A stretch of 64,000 nt of DNA from Sinohyriopsis cumingii (taxonomy: Eukaryota > Mollusca > Bivalvia > Unionida > Unionidae): NCBI GenBank assembly GCA_028554795.2, contig CM068828.1, positions 19,181,936-19,245,935 of the forward strand, read 5' to 3'. The position numbers and the translations under genes were made by a program. Under the pieces are notes generated by a model. That model saw only the letters and a list, made by a program, of their open reading frames with translations. It had not been told where the DNA came from and ran no database searches. This document shows, piece after piece, positions 47,900 to 60,549 of the stretch. Position 1 is the first letter of the stretch, and every line of letters starts with the position of its first letter.

Positions 47900-48405
47900 A
47901 CAGAACATACAACAATGATAGAACTTGATTCTCCTATATCTTAAAGCACGAATGAACAATTTTTCTAGTAATAAATTATACGGTCATCTACTTGACCTCA
48001 GATCACGATTAACATTTTCTAACAAAAACTTTCACCAAATGAAAAATTTCTACCAAGAAGAATCTAAATGTTTATAAGATAAAATGCTAGTTATAATTAG
48101 AAAATCTATTACTAAACTTATAATACGCCAGGGGAATCCAATTGGCCTAGACCCAGACACAAATAAACATGCTCACGTCTATTAATAATAATCTTTATAT
48201 TAAACACATACACATAGAAAATATTTTAACTACGTATTTGTTGTTTATAGCAGAAAAAAAGAATCAATAATTCAGGTCAAGTATAAAATAAACTTGATTT
48301 TGGACAAAGCTAAGTCCAACATACAGTGTTATATCAACATAGTATATAATAAAATAATTTTAAAAAAGGTAACTAACAAACAATGCAAATTAAATATGCA
48401 TAATA
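47900..48405 (-). repeat. Partial copy of the solo-LTR-like repeat
   Basis: Diverged direct match to 42800-43280 (TCTTAAAGCACG, CCTCAGATCACRATTA, CATACACA-GAAAAT words). Confidence 0.5.
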
Positions 48406-48879
48406 GTTGGCTTTATTAATGATGGTATGTTATGTATATCTGTATTTTGTGCTTGATTCTCACCAAAATCAAGTAATGGTCTTCCTGAACAGTGACATCT
48501 GAACAGTGATATTTATTTTGTAAACAACATAATACACAGATAATATTTATCTGAGTGTGGATTAAAGACACAGATCATTATCAATGGAAAATTCCGTTAA
48601 ACTGGCAGAGTATTTCCAAAAATGATAATTGTGACCTAGGTCAAGTAGAGGTGTATACAATATTTTTTTACATTTGTTTACATAAGAAATACTTAATCTT
48701 GCCTTAACATCTGAAGCTGAATTATTCTTATTGTTTTGTTCAATTTTGTATTTGGGTGGACTTATTTATTCAAATAATTATTCATTGGAATTGCACAGTG
48801 CTCAGTATTATTCTTGGGCTGGAACTTTAATTTGGAATTGTAATGAATTCAGTAAAGAAAATTTCGGATTATAATGCGA
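48406..48879. other. Intergenic stretch, no gene seen
   Basis: Nothing recognised. Confidence 0.35.
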
Positions 48880-49160
48880 TACATAAAAAGATCTTTAAGA
48901 CATCATCACGCTCCTCCAACCTACTGCAAAATAGTATATTCGAGACTGCAGGCACATCAACACATTTGATATTGGACTTTAATGGAAATAACACTGGAAT
49001 TCACTTGGAACTTCATACATTTAGACTTCTGATAGAACTTTTAGGACTCTTTGGGATTTAATTCACAGTAATGTACTTTTTAAATTTTTCATTTTTTATT
49101 CCTGGGAAATAAATTATTTGTTGAATTTTAGTTTTAGACCATAGAGTCGTAACACTGTCT
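48880..49160 (+). repeat. 3' part of the LTR-like repeat, next to gypsy pol
   Basis: Shares GGGAAATAAATTATTTGTTG and the GTCGTAACA end with the copies at 6040 and 42400. Directly followed by Ty3-type pol sequence, so it may be the remnant 5' LTR. Confidence 0.5.
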
Positions 49161-49181
49161 CAAATAGTAAGGATGTAAACG

Positions 49182-50375
49182 ATGAATACGATCTGCCTAT
49201 ATGACTTTGCTTCAACTCGTCCTAGGAAATCAAAAGTATTTAACGAACTGGACCAGGAACTTTCATTTCTAGAAGAGCAGGAACGGAATGAACTAAAACA
49301 GCTACTAAGTGAACATGAGCACTTGTTTTCTGATTTCCCAAACCGAATAAATCAAATTTATCATCGAGATTTTAGATTTTACACCACCAAAACAGCATCC
49401 TTACATGACGAATCCTCACAAGCAGGAAAAAAGTCAGTATTTGCTACATTATGATTTTTAGGACTAAATACAAGCAACTGGAGTGCACCATGTATTATTG
49501 TGCTTACAAAAGAAAATTTTAGCATTTGCAACTCTAGATGGACGTTATCAATATAGGGTGATGCCGTTTGGTACGAAAGGTTCTTAGGTAACATTCCAGC
49601 TTGTAATGAACGTGATAACAACTGGTCTAGATAATTGTGAGGCCTAATTCGACGTTGTAATTGTCTACAACGATACCTGGAAAGATCACCTAGAACCACT
49701 CGAAAACTCATTGATCGACTCCGTGATGCAAATCTGGCAATTAATTTAGGTAAAAGTGTCTTGCCACATTTTAGGACATATTGTGGGACACGGTCAAATT
49801 AAACCAGCATAAGTTAAGGTCATGGCTATCGCTGAATTCACAATGCCTGTTGGTAGAATGCAGCTGATGCGAGTTGTGGTACAGCTGGATAGTATTGGAC
49901 TTTTTTAGTACCAAGTTTGTTTAGTCTAAAAAGTGTCAGGAATCTTTGATAAATTAAAGGTCATGACTGAAGGTACAGCAGTTCTTTCAGCTCCAAAATT
50001 CAATCAGTCATATAAAATCTATGTTGATGCAAGTGACGTTGTGGTTATTGGAGTATTGATTCAAGTAAATCAAAATGATTAAGATAAACCCGTCTGCTAT
50101 ATTTGTCTGAAGAACTAAACGCTCATCAGAGAAATTACTCCACAATAAAGCAGAGTGTTTGGATTTGTTATTGGCGTCGCAACATTTAAAGTGTATGTTT
50201 GATCAGCTCTTTCTCCAATTATTTTATTCAGTGACCATAAAGTAAATAGCAAAAATTAAAGATTATTGGGATATAGTCTGTGCTGCATGAATACAGTGTT
50301 CATAGTAAACACATTAGAGGAAAAGAGAATGTGTTGGCAGATGCACTGTCATGTGCATATAAATACTATATTCCT
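49182..50375 (+). pseudogene. Degenerate Ty3/gypsy pol (reverse transcriptase - RNase H)
   Basis: Recognisable fragments in order across frames: ERNELKQLLSEHEHLFSDFPNR, a fragment of the pre-RT linker, FATLDGRYQYRVMPFGTK, the HLEPLEN region, GHIVGHGQIKP, VLSAPKFNQSYKIYVDASD (RNase H start), FSDHK and ENVLADALS. The catalytic RT core (YVDD region) reads VYND, and many stops, shifts and deletions are present. No integrase is detected downstream. Confidence 0.8.
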
Positions 50376-51197
50376 TTATTTTGTCTTTGGTCAGATATCT
50401 TTCTATGAGTTTTAGTTAATATAATATCATAATTATGTTTGACTCACATGCAAAAGAAAGCTTTATTGAATATATACCTTTTTTATGAGGATGTGCTATC
50501 TATATCTCTGGTATCTCGCTTTAAAGTATAAAATACCATCTTGGTATTTTTCACTGAAAGTTAATTCGATTTTCGAATTCACACATTGATTATTCCATTC
50601 CTTGAATAGTCTTTGATGCTGAACACAGCTTGTCAGCTAGGTTTGAATTTATGCACAGCAAAATATTAATCAAATATGAGTCAAACATTCTAGAAACGTT
50701 CAGAATATATGCAAAGTTTTAAAGTAAGTTTGAAAAACAAAAAATAGCTTTCGTCTTATTAAATGATGGGAATGGAGAAGATGTTTTAAAGTTTGATAGG
50801 GTTGCAAAATCTTCTTTTTTTACGAACTGCCCCATTCAATAAATCGTCGCATTGACTTGAAGTTTCCTACCAGTGCTTATATGTACTGCATATGTACTCT
50901 ATATGTACTGTACATGTACTCACGTATAAATCGGGTTAAACTGGAAGCAACATAGGCCCATAATGCGCTGGCAAATTATGGTCAACGTTGTTTGCTCTAC
51001 TGAATAGCCATAACAAACTAAGTAGACCCGGATCTGCCGGTACATTATACAGTTTGTTGTTGGATCCAACTTACAGGAAAACATTTACGGTACTTAATCT
51101 TCAATGTGCAAATCTTTAAAAGAAGCAACACACAGCAATAATTTTCTAGTTTCGTCTTTTTAAATGCTGCTCGTTGATGAGACGCTAAAGATTAGTT
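50376..51197. other. Intergenic stretch, no gene seen
   Basis: A few TATGTACTG-type near-repeats around 50875-50925; otherwise nothing recognised. Confidence 0.4.
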
Positions 51198-51383
51198 TTC
51201 TTAATCCAAAGACTTCAGGTAATCAAGACTCTTTCACACCATGAATATAAATGTAAAGTTCTTCTTAATCCAAAGAATTTAAGTAATCAAGACTCTTTCA
51301 CATCATGAATATAAATGTAAAGTTCTTCTTAATTCAAAGACTTCATGTAATCAAATCTCTTTGTGTCCAAGAATACAAATGAT
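51198..51383. repeat. Three-copy tandem repeat, approx. 61 bp
   Basis: Units containing TTCTTAATCCAAAGA and CATGAATATAAATGTAAAG. Confidence 0.8.
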
Positions 51384-52089
51384 AATATCAGTCATGTTTC
51401 AAACTGGTGGAGATATTGGTCATCATTAAGAAAAGTGTCAATTTTTAGCAAGAACTCATATATCATTACTTGCAAAATGGAACCAAACTGGATTTAATCA
51501 ACCACATTTCTAAAGTATAACATTCATTTTCCTTTATGTTCACCTTTATTAAATTATCAGCTATCAGAAGATGGAATTTATTTAGCGCCAAAGATCACAC
51601 TCGCCTGGGACAAGCTTAGTTGCTGATGGTACACATTTACTTTCTTTTTTTTACGGTGTGAGATTTTCAAGTTCTATACTGGATTATTAATATTGAGGCT
51701 GAATTTTACTACTTAACCTCTTAAATAACTGTAAATTATCGGGCGATAATTTGATTAAAAAAGTAGCATTGTTTATAAGCAGTTTGCCCCTTGCAGCCAA
51801 CGTGTCTTCATTTTTAACAATTATACCGCCAACTCACAGCTTGTGAGAGATAATTACAAATCAACATCAGACTCTGTATTGGCGTATTTACTGGGTGTCG
51901 AAAGAAAGCTAGCGACGTGCTAGAAGCCCGGTTAATCGAATCAACCTCTCTTTAATTGAATGTAATTTTGATGAAATAAAATTAGTAGCTAATGAAAGCC
52001 TGTCTCTCGCGGATGGCATGATCGTACTTTACATTAAAAGCCGACTGTCACCGAAAAATGGAGGCTTTCTCATGAAATATCAGCTGTTT
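51384..52089. other. Intergenic stretch, no gene seen
   Basis: No coding or repeat signal recognised. Confidence 0.35.
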
Positions 52090-52392
52090 TCGGAAAATGG
52101 TTTAGGCCCAACGTTTGGAAAATGGGATAGATCCAGTGTTCGGAAAATAGAGTAGACCTAGGGTTCGAAAAATTATGTAGACCCAGTGTTTTCGTAAAAT
52201 GGGGTAGACTCAGTGTTCGGAAAATGAGGTAGACCCCGTGTTCGGAAAATGGGATAGACCCGGTGTTCGAAAAATGTGGAAGACCCAGTGTTCGGAAAAT
52301 GAGGTAGAACCTGTGTTAGGAAAACGGCGTAGACCCATTGTTCGGAAATTGAGGTAGAACTAGCGTTCAGAAAATAATGTAGACCCGGTGAG
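52090..52392. repeat. 25-bp tandem repeat, about 12 degenerate copies
   Basis: Unit close to GTTCGGAAAATGAGGTAGAC followed by CCAGT. Confidence 0.8.
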
Positions 52393-53044
52393 TCCGTTGT
52401 ATATTTATATAATCGTCCCTCCGATGCTTAAAAGAAGGTTTCCATTCGTTACTTTATAATGTTTACTCATCCGTCATACACCAACATTTAAAAATAGCAA
52501 AGAAAATAATGTGATAGGAAAGATAACAACAATGAATTAATTGTAACGGAAGTAAACGCAATCTATATATGTTAATGTTCAATAAAATAAAATAAAAAGT
52601 CCTTCCACTGCAGTAAAACAAAATATGTGGACAGGAATCTGTTCAAAACAAACAATTATTTTCGTCGTTCATAACAAAAGTACCCAATAGACTGTGCTTT
52701 CTTCTTGCGAAGAAATGTCCCGCAACAAAATGTACGATTCTTCTGTCAATTACTGTGATTTACATCTGAGGAATATTTTGTCTTGCAGAAATAGCCAGGG
52801 TGGGCCGAGTGATAGGAAACCCAGCCCAAGTCGTAAACCGAAATTATACAGGATGGACGTTATCTGATAAACCGTTGTTCTGAATAATTTCTTTCAATTT
52901 TACATAAACGTTTAAGAGGGATAAGAGGGATATATGACATTGAAAATTATGATTTTATCTATGTCGATGAAAACTATCAAGCCCTCAAGGAGTTTTCTTA
53001 AAATACTACTTTTGTGCTCTCATATAGATTCGAACAACTCTAGA
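52393..53044. other. Intergenic stretch, no gene seen
   Basis: Nothing recognised. Confidence 0.35.
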
Positions 53045-53765
<721 letters not shown>

Positions 53766-54239
53766 AGGACACACGGTACTAATTGTATGGAAAAAATAGG
53801 AACCAGCCTGGAAATGGGTGAACATAAGATAGAATATATATGGGTCTGGCCGGCCAGGATTGGTTAATAATGTAAGTTATTTCTTAGGAAAAAGAATGTT
53901 TTGAGAGCTTATTCTAGTTGTAACTGAAACAAATAGAGACATTGTTTTACTGATGGAAGTTCAGTTCTTTAACAGTCTTGAGTTTGGAACACTCATTATT
54001 GAAATTAGTCCTTGTATATTTGGTGCGAAATTGAAAGCACATGTTTCAAACACATGTAGATCCAGAAAATGCCGCGGCTCATATCCTTTCCTCTACAAAG
54101 AAGCTGACATCCAGGTTTCATCTATACTGATAAATATAGGTTTGATAATGAGCACTCGGTAATTTAAAGTTATTGAATTTTTAATATCATGGTGTTTGCA
54201 TAGGTTTGCTATGGGAACTGAATTAGTACCGTGAGTCCT
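53766..54239. mobile_element. Second copy of the MITE found in element B
   Basis: Same ends (AGGACACACGGTACTAATT and AATTAGTACCGTGAGTCCT) and same length as 24624-25096, with diverged interior (shared GGTTAATAATG, TTTGAGAGC, GCCGCGG). No clear target duplication here. Confidence 0.8.
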
Positions 54240-54399
54240 ATATGAACAGTGAACTCGCGGGCTTTCACATACCGGCTAGCATATTTAAACGAAATAGAAA
54301 TATAAACTAAACGGAATGAGGAACCGGCAAGAGGTAATTCAAACATTTAAAGTTTTTTTTTCAGTTCATCTAAGTCATTATTATGATTTAATTGACATT

Positions 54400-54640
54400 C
54401 TTACCAACCGTGCAAGTGTTTCCATCCTCCGTTTCTAACTTTCCCCCTTGCGACTACATTTTTTTCCGCCCAAGGCACCATAAGCGACGAGCAGGGTCCC
54501 AAGCAAAAACATGTCATTGTCTGAAAGCGCGGGGCCCAAGACGGTTGCCTCGTTCGCCTTGCTCTAGAGCCGGGCCTGCTGCAAAGTTGGTAGCGGGGGT
54601 GGAGACGGGCGATACACATGTAGCATTGAATCCACCCCAC
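54400..54640. other. GC-rich patch in AT-rich DNA
   Basis: Contains GGGCCCAAGACGGTTGCCTC and CTCTAGAGCCGGGCCTGCTG. It reads like a piece of an unknown transposable element; ORFs on both strands are not convincing. Confidence 0.35.
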
Positions 54641-55207
54641 CCTATATATAACCGTGGTTTAAATGTTAACTTACAGAAGTAAATAAACTCACCTCTGTTC
54701 AGAGAAAAATGTGGACATAAACTGACAAAAGTTTATACAACCATTGCATATTTACGCGGTAAATATGTGATGCAATTCCGACTCAAAATGAAATTTGTTT
54801 GCATATACTGTAGTCTACTGTTCCAAGTCAAGTACTGCAAATATCCGGTCACAAATACATTAAAGTAAATATGGGAATTTCTGCATTCAGCAAACCTTCT
54901 TTTACATGAATATTTCATCAATGTAATGTTTAGTTGTGAAAGTGACATGCTAGGTTACGTAAACATGGATCGTCTACTGCACTCTAACGGGTAGTACATC
55001 AAACAATGCGACATCAAACGCATTGGACATTCTGTTTGAAAAATGATTTTGTCTGTGTAGAACGTTGTTTTTTTTTCTCGGAAGGACGCTTGTTCTATGG
55101 CTTATATTTTGCAAGAAAAGTATAATCTACTGAAATAAAAACTATGTAATAAAAGAATCTCAAATGCGAAGATTTTTTAATCTTAAATTTATGAACCTCA
55201 TTTACTA
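54641..55207. other. Intergenic stretch, no gene seen
   Basis: Nothing recognised. Confidence 0.35.
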
Positions 55208-55250
55208 ATGTCCAGCTTTCGCGAGCCAAGGCTCGCAAAAGCTGGACATA
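55208..55250. repeat. Short fold-back hairpin
   Basis: GTCCAGCTTTCGCGAG and CTCGCAAAAGCTGGAC form a near-perfect stem. From 55320 to 55460 lie diverged repeats with TGATGCGAGAGTGAC. Confidence 0.7.
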
Positions 55251-55616
55251 TTCAACTCGTTTCATAAATTCAATATTAAATCATTACCCATTCGAGATCC
55301 TCTATAAAGCAGGTTTCCGTCAGTCTCGCGAGACTATGGATCTGCGCCGATGGATGTTGACATCAGTTTGGCAGCATTTCAGTATGTATTGTTTCAACAA
55401 AGTCTGATGCGAGAGTGACGGTCTGTCACACTTGTCTGATGCGAGAGTGACAGTCTCTGTCACACTTGTTGCACTTATCATCTGTAGTTGGTTTATTTCC
55501 TTCGTGCTGGACCTTTCTGTAGAACCTTTTTTCTTCTGTTTTTGCCTAAGATGGTTCTAGCACTTTACAAGTGGCTGTTCTGATGCTAAGTGCCTTCAAA
55601 TCACTCTTCCGTGTAT

Positions 55617-55735
55617 ACACACATACATACATACATACATACATACATACATACATACATACATACATACATACATACATACATACATACATACATGCAT
55701 GCATACATACATATATACATACATACACACACAGT
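55617..55735. repeat. (ACAT)n microsatellite
   Basis: About 25 tetranucleotide units with a few variants; ORFs on both strands are artefacts. Confidence 0.95.
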
Positions 55736-56339
55736 GAGAGATGACAAACAATTGAATTTCAACGAAAATTTGCCTAAATTTGTCGTGCTATCTGTTTGAT
55801 AGGTGAGAAATGATAAATAGAATTTATACCATATATTGCATGACAGTAGAAGTGTTGGTTTTTGTGACCTGTTGAACTAGTAAATAAGTTGCTTATGGGT
55901 GAGAACAAATTAAATGAGCCGCTCAAAAATATGGTTATATCTTGATTAAGTTATTTTATTTCTAATTAAAACTTGAAATGTGTTAGAAATTAAAACTAAT
56001 AATAATCAAATAGAAACATCTCAAAGGTTATCATTTTTTATTAATTTTATATCTGGTACTAAAGTACTTTCTTCATTTTATCAACAATCATCAGCAATTG
56101 CCGATGGCGCTTGTAGCCGTCAATTTGCACTGGTTGGATATATTCTAACCATCCAAGAACCAAAGTTGAAGGTCAGTTTCTTCATAGGCAAAGCACAACG
56201 TTGACTTAACTTAACTTAACGTTTTAAGTACCCCAAAATAAAACAAAATTAAACCACATAATTCTGTTGAAATTGTTCAATGATTAGTATCTAATGGCAT
56301 GACAGTACTTGAAAGATTATTGCCTATCATGGCAATGTG
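55736..56339. other. Intergenic stretch, no gene seen
   Basis: A TTAACTTAACTTAAC run near 56205; no gene recognised. Confidence 0.35.
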
Positions 56340-56460
56340 CGTAAATTGCTTATCCCTGAGATAAACCACGGCAACCCGGCCTGCTCTGGGCAGGATTCCA
56401 CCCCGAACCAACTGATTATGAGTCCGGCACGGTATTCATTCAGCCACCCCGACTCCTATG
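56340..56460 (-). repeat. tRNA-derived SINE fragment
   Basis: Minus strand has GTCGGGGTGGCTGAATGAAT (A-box-like), CCGGACTCATAATC (anticodon arm-like) and GGTTCGGGGTGGAATCC (B-box-like), followed by a non-tRNA body. It is the usual layout of a Pol III SINE head. Too imperfect to be a functional tRNA. Confidence 0.55.
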
Positions 56461-56692
56461 AGTAATTGTTTTAAAGACATTTAAACATTGTTGTACAGAG
56501 AAATGACTAATAATTCGAACCATGTAAGACTTAGGCTCTACGATGTAAGTACTATTATCATATGCCTTAAAGAGTGCTTTTGTGAGTCGCATGTTCTCTG
56601 TTGCATTTTTATGAATAAGTAAACAACTCTGAACGAAAAAAGAAGACGTAAAAGAGTCGCCAGGGATGGACTGAATTAGTACAGAATCCATC

Positions 56693-57185
56693 TTCGCTAG
56701 TCAAGGTTCCGATATGTTAACCCTATCTACGCCTTGGTGGATCAAGCAGATATTTTAGTGCTTTGTCCTAGCGACAGCTAATGGATTTCATGAGTTGCCT
56801 CCCTTAGTATGTATTGTCAACTAAAGAACATCGTGTAACAGCGGTGCATTGTACATGGGCCAAAAATGGTGAAGGCAATTGACTTCAAATTTATACTTTG
56901 TAAGTTTAACATCGAAAGTATGACTACGTACCAGAGAGAAGCCATTACAAGCGTATTTGAGTGAAAGGTATTTGTACAAACATAGACCGGCAGTGGAAAC
57001 TGTTTATTTATGCGTCAATTCAAGTTGTGTGCTCCCCTTGTATCGATCATGTAGGAACAATATTCAGATTTAAACAACTTAATTTTGATTGGAGACGGTG
57101 GCTTGCCGCCGCATCCAATGAAATTCACAGACCCGAAGCAAAGAAATATCTGCTGGAGTAACATATCGGAACCTTGGCTTACGAT
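56693..57185. mobile_element. Second copy of the 0.5-kb MITE family (with 47325-47824)
   Basis: Inverted ends CAAGGTTCCGATATGTTA and TAACATATCGGAACCTTG; the interior is about 80 percent identical to the first copy (GAAGCCATTACA, GGCTTGCCGCCGCATCCAAT). Confidence 0.8.
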
Positions 57186-57766
57186 AATGGTACAAAATCA
57201 TTCTTGTTACGGACAATATTAGGACAATAGCGTGACTCCCCCTATTGTTGATATATCAAGTGTGATACAAAATCAGACTTTAATGTACGCTTCGATGCGT
57301 GCAGAATGACTATTTGAAATTATGTAGTTTGAAAATGACCAAGATATGAAAATATTATTTAAAAACAATGATTCACAACGAACAGATCGAACGAAAAGTG
57401 GTATAATTGTCACTCTCGCTCAAAATGTAGTGGACGTTAACGTACATTTCCAAAATATTGGTGTTTAGGTTTTAAAAAAAGACTTTATATATGAACTTAG
57501 CTGACAGAATCAAGTCGCATATAGCAAGAAAACGAAAAATCGAAGAAAGCGTTTGTTTGGATTTGCAACACATCTCGATAACGTCACTCGGTGTCAATCA
57601 CATGAAGAAGCACAATGTAAGTCAGCTGGGCTGTCTAGAATTTGTATTTGGTTTTCGGTCTATTTAGTGAGCTAGATTAAAGAACGTGTTTGCGGAAGTT
57701 TTACAGGAGATATTTGTCAAGAAAACAGTATACGATATGCGTCGAAAATCAGCTAATACTTAACTG
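57186..57766. other. Intergenic stretch, no gene seen
   Basis: Nothing recognised. Confidence 0.35.
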
Positions 57767-58105
57767 CTATTATAATGAAACATATATATTAAATTACATG
57801 ATATTACAATGAAAACTGAAGTTTAAATTATGTGTTTTTATAATGAAAACTGTAGTTTAAATTACTTGCTATTACAATGAAAACTAGTTTAAATCATGTG
57901 CTTTTATAATGAAAACTGTAGTTTAAATTACATGCTATTACAATGAAAACTGTAGTTTAAATTACATGCTATTACAATGAAAACTGTAGTTTAAATTACA
58001 TGCTATTACAATGAAAACTGTTGTTTAAATTACATGATACAATGAAAGCTGTAGTTTAAATTACATGCTACAATGAAAACTGCAGTTTAAATTACATGCA
58101 TATTA
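57767..58105. repeat. 34-bp tandem repeat, about 9-10 copies
   Basis: Unit close to ATTACAATGAAAACTGTAGT followed by TTAAATTACATGCT. Confidence 0.85.
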
Positions 58106-58483
58106 AAGAGCACAAACCTTTTCACCCAGCTCGTCACATGTCTCTTGTAACTCCTTGTCGCAGGCTTCTACAATTACCAAAGCACTGTCGCTATCTACTA
58201 CTGCATTCTCTTCAGGAGAAATGTCATTTTCCATGTGAAGATGTAATCTGTCCCTTCTTATGTGTATTTAAGTCAAAAGAGATCCTCTTATATATGGAAA
58301 TTCAGTTATTCCAAACCATTAGATATGAATACGTCGCTTGTATAGAATATGCGACATTCAGAGTGAGAGAGGGGGGTATAACAGTAGATGACAGAGGTAA
58401 CAGGTAACAGGTAACAGGTGTGACATGACAGAATAAGTACCTTGTTTTGAGGAGACGTAAGTCGCCATTCTACGTACTGAAAT

Positions 58484-58487
<4 letters not shown>
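58106..58487. other. Intergenic stretch, no gene seen
   Basis: A short GGTAACA triplication near 58397-58420; otherwise nothing recognised. Confidence 0.35.

Positions 58488-58536
<49 letters not shown>
58488..58536. repeat. (TC)n microsatellite
   Basis: About 24 TC units. Confidence 0.95.
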
Positions 58537-58538
<2 letters not shown>

Positions 58539-58849
58539 GCAAGATGTTAAATCTAATTTGTATTCACTAGCTGCATGTTTATCACTATAAACACATCTCC
58601 AAAAAGGATGTGTATATTGCTTCATAATTCTTTCCTTTGTTGGCAAGTGGATCAATACAAATGGAATCCGTATTAAACTTAGTCTCAGCGTTCAGAAAGA
58701 TGTCAGACAGTTTCCTATGATTGATGGCTGAAATTATCAGATATGTCAACAACGGTTTCCGATTGAGAAACAGCAAATTAATGACCGAATAAAACTGTGA
58801 TTTCATTTGAGGTCAAAATCTGAATTATATAAATAATAAGGATGCCCAT

Positions 58850-59400
58850 CCTCGTATGTCATACATAGTATGTAAGACTTTGTACGTACGTCATCATTGA
58901 TACAGGATGTATGTCATACATAGTATGTAAGACTTTGTACGTACGTCATCATTGATACAGGATGTATGTCATACATAGTATGTAAGACTTTGTACGTACG
59001 TCATCACTGATACAGGATGTATGTCATACATAGTATGTAAGACTTTGTACGTACGTCATCATTGATACAGGATGTATGTCATACATAGTATGTAAGACTT
59101 TGTACGTACGTCATCATTGATACAGGATGTATGTCATACATAGTATGTAAGACTTTGTACGTACGTCATCATTGATACAGGATGTATGTCATACATAGTA
59201 TGTAAGACTTTGTACGTACGTCATCATTGATACAGGATGTATGTCATACATAGTATGTAAGACTTTGTACGTACGTCATCACTGATACAGGATGTATGTC
59301 ATACATAGTATGTAAGACTTTCTACGTACGTCATCATTGATAAGGATGTATGTCATACATAGTATGTAATACTTTCTACGTACGTCATCAATGAGATACT
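58850..59400. repeat. 55-bp satellite, about 10 near-identical copies
   Basis: Unit contains GGATGTATGTCATACATAGT, ATGTAAGACTTTGTACGTAC and GTCATCATTGATACA. Internal copies are almost identical; the last two diverge. Units carry palindromic words (TATGTCATACATA, GTACGTAC). Confidence 0.95.
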
Positions 59401-60195
59401 ACGTAAGACTTTTTATTATATGCTCATTATTTTCCTAGTTAACTTTACATTGTCAGAATCGTTCAGTATTACCCGATACTGAACTCGCACGACAATACAC
59501 ATATAGCATTCACGTGCATAAAGCAACTACGTTCTATTGTAAACAAACAATGGACGCAGACGCCAGCACTTTTGATTTGTACACAAATCATGTACACTCG
59601 CGTAAGATGCTCTTCACGTTGTGGTTGTTTAAATTTGTTTCTGAATGAACTAAAACAGATGTTTCGTGGACAGCCACATACCAGCTGCTTTGTCACATTC
59701 CGCGTTGATATAATGTTACGGATTTAGGCTAGCTACATTATATAACAGACGCAACATAAGGTCCTTACAAATAACATACAAGTGACAAGTCATGTACTCT
59801 CTTCTTTAGCTGGTGATAAGAATGGCAAAATAAAATATACTTACAGTTTTACATCCTGAATTTCCTCAAACTGTATTTTCTTATTCTGCAAATCCGAATT
59901 ACATGAGCCATGTCATAGGTTCTCAATCTGGATTACACATTTCCAAATTGTAATGTAATTTCGATGATAAGTGCAATTACATCCTCCTTACTGCACTCAA
60001 AATGAAATAAGCATTCAATTCCATAGCGTCTTTTTCATAATTGCAATTGAAAGACTTCATATTTTTCCCACATTATGATTTCAAACATTCAATGACAGAA
60101 AGGGAAACATATTTGCAGATGTCAACACGCTTCTCCCTAGCTTATTAAATCTCATGTATTTCATATGAATCGTTACATACAAATCCAGTCCATAA
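59401..60195. other. Intergenic stretch, no gene seen
   Basis: Short ORFs only; none shows protein features. Confidence 0.35.
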
Positions 60196-60371
60196 TCACG
60201 AAATTTCCTAGAATCAAGAAAAATACCAAAATCTATTCTTTCCAGATCAAATGGAAAAGTTGTTGCAATGCACATTGATTCACAATATGACTCCAAATTT
60301 CAATTTTAACTAGACACGCCATTTTCTTTCGAAAGTTATGTGCGCAGTAATAATGTTGATTTGTGTAATGA
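60196..60371 (+). repeat. Dispersed repeat shared with 41155-41345
   Basis: Same orientation, about 85 percent identical over 170 bp. Confidence 0.65.
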
Positions 60372-60549
60372 TCATCATCATCATCATCATCTTTATTTCC
60401 TTCCATGGAAGATTACATGATATAAAAATAAATCATCTGAATACAATCAATAAATATTTTTTTAAAAAAATCTATTTTAGAATACAAATTCTTACACAAT
60501 ATCAATCAACAAAGTGTTCGTCAACTCCAAAGTTGCAAGTTTCAGTACC

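Noticed and set aside
54401-54682. Overlapping ORFs on both strands in the GC-rich patch
   Set aside because: High GC lowers stop frequency; sequence looks like a transposable-element piece, with no recognisable domain.
55546-55799. ORFs encoding repeated CMYV or HTYI peptides
   Set aside because: Translations of the (ACAT)n microsatellite.
58850-59400. CRISPR-like array
   Set aside because: Units are contiguous with no unique spacers, and the DNA is clearly metazoan; it is a satellite.
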